Assembly (NCBI GenBank): GCA_001970955.1
Contig: MPUH01000262.1
Span: 1-64,000, forward strand
Direction of reading: 5' to 3'
Length of the DNA: 64,000 nt
Origin: Stentor coeruleus
Lineage: Eukaryota; Ciliophora; Heterotrichea; Heterotrichida; Stentoridae
The notes under the pieces were generated by a model. It did not search any database, had not been told where the DNA came from, and saw only the letters and a list, made by a program, of their open reading frames with translations. Position 1 is the first letter of the stretch. Each line of letters starts with the position of its first letter. Below are positions 51,701-59,453 of this stretch, piece by piece. The position numbers were made by a program, and so were the translations under genes.

Positions 51701-52934
51701 TGACTTAGGGAATAAAATTGTTGATATGGCGAGTATTGTATTAGATCTAGGTCAAAGTTGGGATTATGTTAAAGCTGCTCATAAACTTATAAGTTTAGTC
51801 TTTAAACTTCATGAAGCTCCAAGTACAACAGGTTTGACTATGCATGGAAATAATGTATACATTTCAAAAACAGAAAGTTTTGTATCTGATATACTAGATA
51901 AAACTTTTATTATAGGATCATCTGAAATCCTCATAACAGAACTTGATGCTGACTCTAACAGTCTTGTTACAATCCAAGCGGCTCTTTACTCAACATCTCA
52001 TGATAGTTCACATAGAAAACTTAAAGAAAATGATTCAGATCATGACAATCAAGACTCTGATACCTTATTTTTCTCAGTATTCTCTGACCAATTCTACTAT
52101 AATTACAAAGTCACAGATCGACCTGAGGCTATAACTTATCCATTAAAATCTCAATTGATTATCCCAGCATCTAATTTACATAATGCTAAATGTTATGGTA
52201 TAAATTCTCAAGAAACCCATTCTTTAGATTGTTCAGTTAAAGATTCTGATTCAATCTCAGTCACTTTACTTGTTAGCCAATCAGGTTTTTACTCAGGCCA
52301 AAATGGTCCTAAAGTTCAATCAAGTAAGGTTCCACTTTATATTATATTAACAGTGCTTATACTCGCAACAATAACAGCTCCAATACTTGCACAGACTGAA
52401 AAATCAATACCTAAACCTGTAGCTGTAGATAGTAGTAATATAACTGATTCAGTAAGTGAAAGATCATTTAAAGTTGGAAGCATGCAATTAGATACATCAA
52501 TGGAAATCCTTAGACCCAGAAAATTCGAAGGTCATTTGTTATTTAATCTTTCAAGTACTATACCTTATTTCTCACGTAGTAAAAGATATTTACTTATTGT
52601 TAGTGTATTTGTTTTTGAGATTGTCATAGAAAATTTTTTACTTATGTTTAAGAATGTGAGCTCTGTAGTACATCCTATTGCTATTGGTCTTATATCAGTA
52701 TGTATTGCTTTACCTTTTACTATTTTATGTTGTGTTTTGTTTTCAAAGAGGAATAGATTTTTGAATATTCTAAGCTTAGGGATATTGATTACTATGCAAA
52801 TCTTAAGTGTTACTGGAGGAGTTTTATTAGTTTTTACTGAGGCTTGGGTTGAAGCTTGTGTTTCTGGGGCAATGTTTGAACTGATTATCGGTCAAACTTT
52901 AGTCATGCTTGGTCAAAGACTTTTTATTAGTTAA
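45708..52934 (+). CDS. giant Cys-rich, PKD/REJ-like surface protein
   Basis: One intronless frame of 2,408 residues. A signal peptide (TLIFISAFLILTASSSKAD) opens a unique region (to about 480). Residues 485-1305 are more than a dozen furin/growth-factor-receptor-like Cys repeats (pattern C..C...C..C..GY, as in SCFDSYYLSDNLCPICHNTC). Residues 1415-1700 contain PKD/REJ-like strands (IDASKSYDPDNSQSVLSFYW is a typical PKD WD..DG-type strand pair). A helical acidic segment (about 1900-2030) and further beta sequence follow. Membrane helices sit near 2209-2228 and, in a cluster, 2292-2408. HLLFNLSSTIPYFSRSKRYL before that cluster recalls polycystin-1 and the proteins at 26-32 kb. It may mediate contact, mating or mechanosensing; no channel pore is present. 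Confidence 0.9.
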   Translation: MSKQSLSSFGTLIFISAFLILTASSSKADPTPNAYISTYALSSSSQKVQFIVELPLFLRMSRLESSSTPESLIDDVNFIQGTDESCNFLDDAFYITDDLFYIVSELSIGKEVIIELCQGLGSIRYGLILYNPSRHYMINIDSILSLFTNDYVDGFFADIYTVLLCPRSEFSYSTSSCKNTVRALSAITDFDDFVAEGNSIPDAINIFVWDTDYDLYVYMVSQLVAYETPGFESCNELITFASAIENLMSYNFFGYQTIAIIESLYGLTSKITCILLDYNEFPETYANYINIQALYLNYYTYVYDRASSEFANVAYYVDTQLRNFIIKATNGEKYTLYNSIDVTSSHDSLSGLARSIYLNYLKSTGADISGCTCTFCNEFNILSRIDIYYNNFFNDADSISTHIYEGGTVDLTIPLTTFTDQIILSVNDNCFSNTYTLNLYSSNAPNGYQCYNFNSDSLCSISSLESNQIVVLTTGLDFFWIKRICTNQCTLCSSDPLICTLCINGYFIDEYYYCSICHQTCYLCNSGTSCTSCIETLYPINPSPALCQCQDRYGFTDGTVVCSPCFSPYCSFCYADYSVCETCDDGYFENNNGCTECDKRCYSCDDGITCNSCKDNSYLLNAMCVCNDYFGFDANKNCMDCVDSNCNMCWNDNTYCDVCNIGFYEENGACPMCNLNCLDCDNSYSCTACKEFTVGPTTEGACPCQDGYGKDLTFYNCNLCSDLNCVLCGSNYQICTLCQDGYFLLDGACYLCEDTCETCLTYESCSTCKLNSHFVLNYCECDMTYGRNPIKSCSSCTEYCQYCTNDYSICDSCFDSYYLSDNLCPICHNTCATCKTTSTYCLTCHENTYITESNVCVCVNGYGLNSITGHCQTCSTNCLICTNDYNVCNQCDSLYGITTTYECAHCSNYCLDCAANSEICVLCDSQFYIDETYACSACMNTCKTCLNGYQCTLCWDNAYLDTNSQCICNDGYGLDATDGSCKLCSSNCLLCTANYHECTSCNQPYGLNHEYKICESCLEGCIECNSNSLLCTQCTNHYYLDTDFICKHCDNTCKECLTASTMCTMCWDYATLTDGVCTCDLRYGRTLDGKCQSCSSIYCTSCTNDYSVCTDCDNLYGLSATYDCGHCSDQCLACEANYQQCTLCETGYYINNYECSKCLGICYSCDYGNTCTVCGSYASGPVDGICTCYNYYGKNSLGACESCADFVCEVCAENKDVCNTCKSYASLVSNVCQCNNYYGLISNECTNCYDSLCLDCKSNYLTCNTCVEQAEFQGSSCTCVPHSTYSSTDKKCYCNTSFVLVGYYCEQGYLYIRSTDIVSGIFDSVFSTITITFAREFDNSVQSSCSSVLTDVSKLGTGIVCSFPSKYTFKIVLGLGWTITANDDLYINPTYLRRISGEYIVNSETLIVDIIYTSIPYNPAAIITGPSIVSVGCSSGTFEYSSSKSLGIASDSFSYLWISDVSTITSTTSTLTVSSTDIAALSTFTLYLTITDIFSQNSVAYMSIQVISTKVLTVSLDTGSSMTIKSSDSTNIQAKITDFCGEKGTPIYTWTCSQTVSSSLLSTTSSKLSLPSNTLPSSNTPYIFYVTASLNQITGSNSVSITVISSTIVILTNRPSGDVTSAEGFDIDASKSYDPDNSQSVLSFYWSVVPSSIIDTSVSQTSSTYSIPGNNLQGQSSFTLTLLVSISDRSSTITNTYTVIDNVNTVIKMIVPSTKVITSKQLLITTSITSTGNSIIKWSKLNGPDIIIKPDNYPYLSFMSNALVMGTTYTFQILVTESTGGILRSYSSITTNIGPECSVIVYNTPTTGIAKKTSIKFQIDSCKDMDGTDLPLWYTFGFTKGTSDTTLKQSIKDNYFSSIMPSGDSYPWAKVCDNLKDCITSRSTIKTTLNIRRIRRLASNESIIDEFKEDCNLYGVLTALAIFLDEENLDVETMEVMWDEFVKYVDEEDLNIELAEVVVEVIDKFLGIAKKMGLSLEHVREYIDFVVDVLDKKGEIENDLGNKIVDMASIVLDLGQSWDYVKAAHKLISLVFKLHEAPSTTGLTMHGNNVYISKTESFVSDILDKTFIIGSSEILITELDADSNSLVTIQAALYSTSHDSSHRKLKENDSDHDNQDSDTLFFSVFSDQFYYNYKVTDRPEAITYPLKSQLIIPASNLHNAKCYGINSQETHSLDCSVKDSDSISVTLLVSQSGFYSGQNGPKVQSSKVPLYIILTVLILATITAPILAQTEKSIPKPVAVDSSNITDSVSERSFKVGSMQLDTSMEILRPRKFEGHLLFNLSSTIPYFSRSKRYLLIVSVFVFEIVIENFLLMFKNVSSVVHPIAIGLISVCIALPFTILCCVLFSKRNRFLNILSLGILITMQILSVTGGVLLVFTEAWVEACVSGAMFELIIGQTLVMLGQRLFIS

Positions 52935-53005
52935 ATAAGATATTTAGAAGAAAAAGCAAAATAATTATTATATGGATTGGATTTTATAAGAGTTTTTATT
53001 TTGGG

Positions 53006-53548
53006 TTATTTGTTATGTCGTGAATAAGATCTTCGTTCATTTGAGCTGTCTTCGTTAAGTTTTTTTATTCTATGTATTTGTCCCTGAAGCTCTTTGACAA
53101 TCTCACAACGTTTTTCAGAATTTCTAGTCTGGAGCATTTTTTCCAGGTTTACTATATAATCATCTTCTGTACTTAATTGAATAATTTCATCAGTATCATC
53201 CTTAAATAGATCCTTATTGATGTTTAGCCAATCTCTTTTAATTTCTTCTATCAACCGGAGTTTATTATCTGAATTTTTATTAGACTCCATAGCATTATCT
53301 ATTTTTTTGATAGAATCTTGAAGAAAGGTAGAAGTCTTCTTAAGAAAAATTTGCTTGGCTTTTATTATAATGGCTTTATCTTCTTGATGGTTCAGTATAC
53401 AGGTTTCTATGCCTTGAATGCATTTGACGTTCAGTTGATGGATTGTTTTAACATAATCTAACATCTCAAGTCTGAAATGAAGTAGAGGGTCAATTGTATG
53501 CGTACTTGATGAGATTCGATAGACTTTGTTAACTGTGCAAATTCCCAT
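53006..53548 (-). CDS. small helical protein with acylation motif
   Basis: Single exon, 180 residues, not recognised. The start MGICTVNK allows myristoylation at Gly2 and palmitoylation at Cys4. The rest is helical and charged (IHQLNVKCIQGIETCILNHQ; KLRLIEEIKRDWLNINKDLF; LEKMLQTRNSEKRCEIVKEL), with a final basic tail. It looks like a four-helix bundle or short coiled coil that sits on a membrane. It converges on the giant gene with about 70 bp between the stops. Confidence 0.8.
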   Translation of the reverse strand: MGICTVNKVYRISSSTHTIDPLLHFRLEMLDYVKTIHQLNVKCIQGIETCILNHQEDKAIIIKAKQIFLKKTSTFLQDSIKKIDNAMESNKNSDNKLRLIEEIKRDWLNINKDLFKDDTDEIIQLSTEDDYIVNLEKMLQTRNSEKRCEIVKELQGQIHRIKKLNEDSSNERRSYSRHNK

Positions 53549-54601
53549 TTTATAAGTTTATAAAATGGTATAATAATTAGAATATAGGTTGAATTATTTT
53601 GGATAAAAAATGCTGGAGTTTAAGTTAGTTGAAAGAATTATTCTACAATATTTTTTATTCTTTTGAGTTAGAAAAAGTTTAAAGTAGGAATGGCTTTGAT
53701 AAGATTTGTTTGTGAAGATTATATATAATGCTAAGTATTTTTTGGGTTTAAGTAGATAAGAATAATTTTAACATAAATTTAGGTGTGATTGTAGATTAGA
53801 ATGTTTTTTTATTTTTCAGTTTTACTATATAAACTATAGTTTTTAAAAGAAATTACCTTTATCCTTTGAGATGACTTGCATAATAAATTTAATCAGAAAT
53901 TATGATTTTATTTTTCCTTTATGATAAGAGATCTTTAATATAAGAGATCTTTAATATAATAGTTTCAATGATATAAAGCATGGGCCTTTTTAAATATTTT
54001 CGAATTTTTAATCAAAAACACATAAACTAGTTTATAAAACTATATTTTTTTATATAAGTACTTCATCATAAATAATATAATTTAGTTTTGGCACTTTTAC
54101 GTTTTAAGCATTATCAAATATTTTTTATACCAAATACCATATAACCCCGATTCATAATTTTAATAGAAATTTCAAGATAAAAAAGTTCTACAAAAATATT
54201 CCCTAAATTAAACTACTAAAAACCTCCTAACTAAAATTACCACATATCTCTCACTCCAAAAATCCAATATTTTAAAAATCATACCCATATAAAATTTAAT
54301 ACCCTCATCAATCTTGAAAGAAAAACTTAATTAACCCATACAAATATTCTCACAAAATAATATACAACTTTCTCAAAACCCCCTACAATCATATCCCCAA
54401 CAAATCATCCAAAATATCATAAAAAATATTCTTAAAATAACACTCAAAAATCATCTCCTTATATCCCAAAAAACCTTTAATTTAAAATATTTCACAAAAT
54501 CATCATCAAAAACCTAATCATAAAAATTTTCCTAATTTCTTTAATTGTATATCCCAAACTCTTTATATTTAATATACAATAAACAAATTTTATAATAAAA
54601 A
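53549..54601. other. long divergent intergenic region, extreme G depletion
   Basis: Next to the minus-strand gene the plus strand is G-rich. Bases 54181-54540, ahead of DMAP1, hold only three G against about 85 C in 360 nt. A short tandem repeat (AAGAGATCTTTAATAT, twice) lies at about 53926-53959. Confidence 0.7.
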
Positions 54602-55870
54602 ATGGACGATGTGAAGGACATCCTAAACATTTCCCGTAATGAAAACAAAAACCGAAACGAAGTTATGAACAGAGAGATTATAAATCTTACTGGTGGCATT
54701 CCTCCAATCAAACCTTCTTTTTCCAAACAAATGCTCAAAGGGCTTAAGGAAAAAAGACAAGAGTCTAAAGCTACTGAAAAATGGGTTTGGTATGAGTTTG
54801 AACACCCTGCTCGTAATGATAGTTTAAGATTAAGACATTGGAAAAAAGTTTCGGACAATGAAGAATATCCTTTTGTAAAATTTAATAAAGCTATAGAACT
54901 TGTTGAATATACAGATGAAGAATATAGTAATATTAAACAAAATCCTGTTTGGAGTAGAGAGGAAACTGATTATTTTTGGGGGCTTTGCAGAATGTATGAT
55001 TTAAGATTTATTGTCATTCAGGATAGATATAATATGAGTTACCCTCCAAGATCGGTTGAGGATTTAAAGGACAGATACTATTCGCTTAGTAGAGAAATTC
55101 TTCAGCTTAGAGGAGTGAGTTCGCATCCAATACTAAACCTACCATACAATGGAAACTACGAAAAAAAGCGCAAAGCTTTACTAGAAAAATATTTCTTAAG
55201 AACAAAAGAGCAGGACGAAGAAGAAAAAGCCCTCTGCGAAGAAGCTCGAAAGTTAGAAATCCGTATCAAAAAAGAAGAAAAAGAAATGAAAGTTTTTGAA
55301 AAACTCATGTCCAACAATTCAGAAGAAATCGAGTTTACCGAGTGGATTCAAAACAAAAAAGAGCTCCCAAAAGGTCCATCTTTAAGAAGTGCCCAACTAA
55401 ATCAACCATCTCTTCCACAGCGTCAACAGAAAAAAATCGAATCATTACTAAAAGACTTAGGAATTCCAGATCGCCCAATGCCAACCGCTGAAGTAGTTGA
55501 CTTATATTCAAAACTTCGTAAAGAGCTTTTCATCCTTCTAAATTTGCAAAAACACGTAATCAAAAAGGAAAATGAAAAAAAAAACCTTGAAGAAAAAATC
55601 AAAGAACTCAAAGCAAATCAAGGTAAAAAGACAGGGCCAACATCATCTGCTCCAATAAGAAACCCTCAAACAACTATCCCAACAGGTAAAGCGGCAATGG
55701 CTAAATCTTTTACCCCATCTCAACGTCAGACAATCGGCGCTATGAATAACCTCCAAAGCACCCCTTCAGGAGGAAAAAAACCTCAAGCTAAACCTCCAAG
55801 AAATGATAGTGAGGAATTTGATATCTCGACACCAGCGAAAAGGTCTAAAAAAACTATCAACCCTAGTTAG
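54602..55870 (+). CDS. DMAP1: DMAP1/SWC4 chromatin subunit
   Basis: Single exon, 422 residues, ending in TAG. It begins MDDVKDILNI, as family members do, then has KWVWYEFEHPARNDSLRLRH and FNKAIELVEYTDEEY. The SANT-like DMAP1 core follows: NPVWSREETDYFWGLCRMYD, LRFIVIQDRYN, RSVEDLKDRYYSLSREIL (about residues 115-180). A coiled coil (205-250; 300-340) and a basic Ser/Thr/Pro-rich tail end it. DMAP1/SWC4 is shared by the NuA4/TIP60 acetyltransferase and SWR1/SRCAP remodeller that installs H2A.Z. The stop lies only 23 nt from the next start codon. Confidence 0.94.
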   Translation: MDDVKDILNISRNENKNRNEVMNREIINLTGGIPPIKPSFSKQMLKGLKEKRQESKATEKWVWYEFEHPARNDSLRLRHWKKVSDNEEYPFVKFNKAIELVEYTDEEYSNIKQNPVWSREETDYFWGLCRMYDLRFIVIQDRYNMSYPPRSVEDLKDRYYSLSREILQLRGVSSHPILNLPYNGNYEKKRKALLEKYFLRTKEQDEEEKALCEEARKLEIRIKKEEKEMKVFEKLMSNNSEEIEFTEWIQNKKELPKGPSLRSAQLNQPSLPQRQQKKIESLLKDLGIPDRPMPTAEVVDLYSKLRKELFILLNLQKHVIKKENEKKNLEEKIKELKANQGKKTGPTSSAPIRNPQTTIPTGKAAMAKSFTPSQRQTIGAMNNLQSTPSGGKKPQAKPPRNDSEEFDISTPAKRSKKTINPS

Positions 55871-55893
55871 GATTTTAGATATATTTATAATAA

Positions 55894-56403
55894 ATGGCCT
55901 TGAACCCTTTGTTAGATAATAGAGGCTATCCACAGTTATTTCCAGGTGAAGTTATTACGATTATTTACCCAGGGATTTTTGGAAGTCTTCGTTTGACTAA
56001 TAATTTCGGAATGCGTCTTCCTGGGAATTTGTTCCTAACTAATGCAAGACTTGTTTTTGTAAGCTCAGATTTTACTAGAAGACAGTATAACTTTGCTTTG
56101 CATTTGAACTTGATATCAAATGAAAGGTTAACAAGAGTTAACCCTTCTTTGGCTATTTATGAAGGGAGTATTACCCCTTATGGGAATTATATGCCTGCTC
56201 CTGGGGTTTTTAAGATTGAGATGATGCAAGACCCTACACCTATTATTTCAAGTCTTACGAATTTCCTTAATCAGATTAGAAGGACTCAACCAAGTACGCA
56301 GATAAGAAATAATACAATGCCTTCTTTACCTGCAGCAGATAATGCTTTTGTTGACCCTAGCGACCCTGATATTATATATGTGGTAGATCAGACTAAATCT
56401 TAG
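55894..56403 (+). CDS. WBP2-like GRAM-domain protein
   Basis: Single exon, 169 residues. The start MALNPLLDNRGYPQLFPGE matches the WBP2/PAWP family, and residues 15-130 form the GRAM/PH-like fold (GNLFLTNARLVFVSSD; NEPxxG-type APGVFKIEMMQ). The C-terminal part lacks the PPxY motifs of animal WBP2, so WW-domain binding is not expected. GRAM folds bind phosphoinositides or proteins at membranes. It begins 24 nt after the DMAP1 stop, and its TAG overlaps the TAA of the convergent phosphatase gene. It may be transcribed from a promoter inside DMAP1. Confidence 0.88.
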   Translation: MALNPLLDNRGYPQLFPGEVITIIYPGIFGSLRLTNNFGMRLPGNLFLTNARLVFVSSDFTRRQYNFALHLNLISNERLTRVNPSLAIYEGSITPYGNYMPAPGVFKIEMMQDPTPIISSLTNFLNQIRRTQPSTQIRNNTMPSLPAADNAFVDPSDPDIIYVVDQTKS

Positions 56404-57473
56404 CTTTTAGTATTTATTAATATTTGTTTATAATATTCTCTGACATTAAGAACTAAAACTGTTATGTCATCCACTGCATCATTTTCATTTTCTCTCCATT
56501 TTGTCCAAGAAAAATCCGCTACAGCCTTCGCAGGATTATCAGAATTTTTTACAAGATCACAAACTTGCAAATCACTAAGAAACTCCCAAACCCCATCACT
56601 TCCAACAACAATAAACACATCATCATTTCTAATTTCCCTTTTATTTATATCAGGTTCAGCAACAACACCAATAGTTTGAGCAAGACTATCCCCAAAAGCT
56701 CTACTAACACAAATCCCAGGAAGGTTTTTCCCTTTAGCGAAAATTCTAGAACAAACTTCTGTTGATGATGTTCTAACAAGGCCTCCACTTTTAATAATCC
56801 TTTCTAATTCTATAGAATCAGAAGGTTTATGGTCTATTGTAAGTTTTATATTATTAGATTCTTTAATTAGTATAGCTTTTGAATCTCCAATATTACTTGT
56901 ATAAAGGATATTGTTTATAAGTATTATAAGAGTACATGTAGAACCTGATAACTCAGTACTTTTACCTAAATTTTCTAAATACTTATTCAAGAAAATATTG
57001 CATTTAAAATATGTTTCTTTAAGAATTAAGTCAATATCTTCTGGGAATTTAGGATGAGATAAAATCATATGTGGTAGGATAATATGAAGATAATGAGAAG
57101 CATCGTTTCCATAAATCCCATGACCATCAAAGACTGATATTATAAGTATACCGTTTTCTTGTATGATGGAGAAGTCATCTTGGTTTGTTGGAGTTGATTT
57201 TATTCCTTTCTTACAAGAAAAAGTTATGCCATAAGGAACGAAATAGTTAGGGTTATCGGTTCCAGAGAGAAATAAAGTTTTTTCTTGAGCTGAAACCTCT
57301 TTTGATTCTGGGACTACACCTCGGATGATTATTCGAGTTAAAGGTATGGTTTCAATTTCCTCAGGCTTTTGGCTTTTTATTCCTGTGATTTCTAATTCTT
57401 GTTTGCTTGTGTTGACCTGAAAATCTTTTCGAATTTGTGGATTTATTTTTACTGATGCACAACAAGAACCCAT
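56400..57473 (-). CDS. PP2C-type Ser/Thr phosphatase, acylated
   Basis: Single exon, 357 residues. The N terminus MGSCCASV predicts dual acylation and membrane location. PP2C motifs are in order: TNQDDFSII (about 96-104), FDGHGIYG (DGHG at 116-119), LSGSTCTLIIL, SNIGDSKAILI, LTIDHKPSDSIELERII, GICVSRAFGDSL, VGSDGVWEFLSD and DDITVLVL. The metal-binding aspartates in DGHG, SDG and DDI are all kept, so the enzyme should be an active Mg/Mn phosphatase. Its 3' end overlaps the WBP2-like gene by 4 nt. Confidence 0.94.
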   Translation of the reverse strand: MGSCCASVKINPQIRKDFQVNTSKQELEITGIKSQKPEEIETIPLTRIIIRGVVPESKEVSAQEKTLFLSGTDNPNYFVPYGITFSCKKGIKSTPTNQDDFSIIQENGILIISVFDGHGIYGNDASHYLHIILPHMILSHPKFPEDIDLILKETYFKCNIFLNKYLENLGKSTELSGSTCTLIILINNILYTSNIGDSKAILIKESNNIKLTIDHKPSDSIELERIIKSGGLVRTSSTEVCSRIFAKGKNLPGICVSRAFGDSLAQTIGVVAEPDINKREIRNDDVFIVVGSDGVWEFLSDLQVCDLVKNSDNPAKAVADFSWTKWRENENDAVDDITVLVLNVREYYKQILINTKS

Positions 57474-57855
57474 TTATGTTACTAATTCAAAAAAAATTTT
57501 AGATAAAAAGATTTTTATATCTGGGGTTTTGTGATTAGGTTAGTTTGCTTGAAAATTGTTGTTTAATGATTTTTTATATGTGGTAATTAATTATAGTTAA
57601 TGATTAGATGATTGAATAAGGCTATTAATTGAGAAAAAAAAATGTTGTTATTGATACCCTAGGTCAATGAATTGATAAAAATATATATAATTTTTACTAA
57701 ATGATTAGGCTTAAAAAAAGATTAATATTAATAAGTATTGTATGATAACTTAAAAGAACTATAAAATTATTTATAAGCAAATTTTAGACTGAAAAATATA
57801 AGATAATTTTTTTCTAAAATTTGTTACTATTAGAGAAAGCTCAAGAATTTAAAGT
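57474..57855. other. intergenic region
   Basis: AT-rich, G-rich on the plus strand near the phosphatase start as expected for its 5' flank. No feature was recognised. Confidence 0.55.
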
Positions 57856-58728
57856 TTAAAATATATATAATTCTTCAGTGTTTTCCTTATTTAATATATC
57901 TTGAGCCATATCAAAAAAAGAATCACTTGAGATATTTTTCAAAGCATACATGTACCTTAAGACTAATGTTCCTGGTATAATATCGCCACAAAAGAAGTAT
58001 AGAAAAAATAAACAGCATCTATCTAAATAATACTTTAAATAATGATCGTCACTCATTGAAAAACCTTGTCCGATCCCATAATTCGAAGCAAATACACATA
58101 AAAGAAGGGCATTGAAAAACATGAGATTATTTTTGATTTTTTTGTATACTGATTCGGAAAGCACTTTAGATATTTTTTTGATAAGGAAAAGGGAATACAA
58201 AAAGCAAAGTACTAAAATAAGGCAAGCAGATCCTAAAAAATAGTACATAATTACATTTGAAGCTTGAGGCTTATCATTTAAAGCAAACAGCACAATTAAT
58301 GCTAATATATTCATTCCCCAAATACTAGTAAAGAAGATTTTTATGATTTTCAAGCATTGAGTTTTATAATTTTGATCTATTTTTGGGTTGAAATAAAAGC
58401 AAAGGTCGATCAAAATGTACAATACTATAAGCCAGACACTTGAAAAAGTATAGGTGCCGATGTTTAAATTAAAGTGCCTCGCTGATAATTCTTTAATAAA
58501 TTTCCCTGATGAAAGGAAAATTATTCTAGCTAAATATGTTTTACAAAACGATCCACTGAATAAAAAAAATAGTAGATACACTACTTGGTATTTATATAAT
58601 GATATTATTTTGTACTTGAATCTAAGTATTGTACCTATACACATTATCAAATAGAAGCAAATAAGTATACAAATAATAGCAATGAAAAATCTATCGATAG
58701 GGTAATAGGTAAAAATATAGTCAACCAT
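57856..58728 (-). CDS. multi-spanning membrane protein, family member 4 (divergent)
   Basis: Single exon, 290 residues, with seven hydrophobic segments. It aligns with members 1-3 at the 24-26 kb cluster: CIGTILRFKYKIISLYKYQV after helix 1, then CKTYLARIIFLSS, KISKVLSESVYKKIKNNLMF before helix 6, and CGDIIPGTLVLRYMYAL in the last helix, followed by the acidic tail FDMAQDILNKENTEEL. The intron present in the other three near the last exon is absent, so it was lost here or gained there. Sequence identity is low but order and spacing are kept. It is an old, dispersed member of the family. Confidence 0.83.
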   Translation of the reverse strand: MVDYIFTYYPIDRFFIAIICILICFYLIMCIGTILRFKYKIISLYKYQVVYLLFFLFSGSFCKTYLARIIFLSSGKFIKELSARHFNLNIGTYTFSSVWLIVLYILIDLCFYFNPKIDQNYKTQCLKIIKIFFTSIWGMNILALIVLFALNDKPQASNVIMYYFLGSACLILVLCFLYSLFLIKKISKVLSESVYKKIKNNLMFFNALLLCVFASNYGIGQGFSMSDDHYLKYYLDRCCLFFLYFFCGDIIPGTLVLRYMYALKNISSDSFFDMAQDILNKENTEELYIF

Positions 58729-59453
58729 AAATTTATATTTTATATTTATTATAACTATTGAATAAGATTACTAATAATTGTTTTTATAGGTTTTAATTAT
58801 TTATCTGATACTTTTATAAGTTCTTTTTGCTATAAGAAGTACTTTGATACTACATAATTCCAAATATGCATTTATTTATATCTCCTTTAGATTCACGATA
58901 AAATCTTATTCATAAATAATCAATCAAATTATATTTTCTCTGTAGATTTGTAATTTATAGCTTGTATAATAATTTTATCACCCAAAATGCAATCCAGTCA
59001 AAAAATATATTCAAATTTTTATCTTTCAACACTTGAAATACTTTGATTATTCCTAAAATCCAAAATATATATTCTTATTCAAAACCACTTACAGCATTTT
59101 CCCACATAGCAATTAAATTTTAATTCACCTATAAAATCATCATCATAAAAATCACAACTTTCCAAATATTAATACATAAATGGAAATCAAACTTTAAATA
59201 TATAAAAACATAAAATTACTAAATTTTCCTTTTGAAATTCGAAATTTGCATCCTCCCTATACAATTCCAACATCTTATATAAATCCAAAAATCCATAAAA
59301 AAACTATCCTGCATCTCTAAAAAAAAAAAAATATAAATATTAGCCCATAATCTTAATATTTTCTATCTAATTTTTCAATCCAAAAATCTATTTCCCATAT
59401 TCAATCTAAATCTAAAATACAATTTATTTTCTAACAAAAGGGGGGCTCTTATA
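58729..59453. other. divergent intergenic region
   Basis: AT-rich. From about 58980 to 59420 the plus strand is C-rich and G-poor, ahead of the bromodomain gene. No RNA gene was recognised. Confidence 0.55.
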
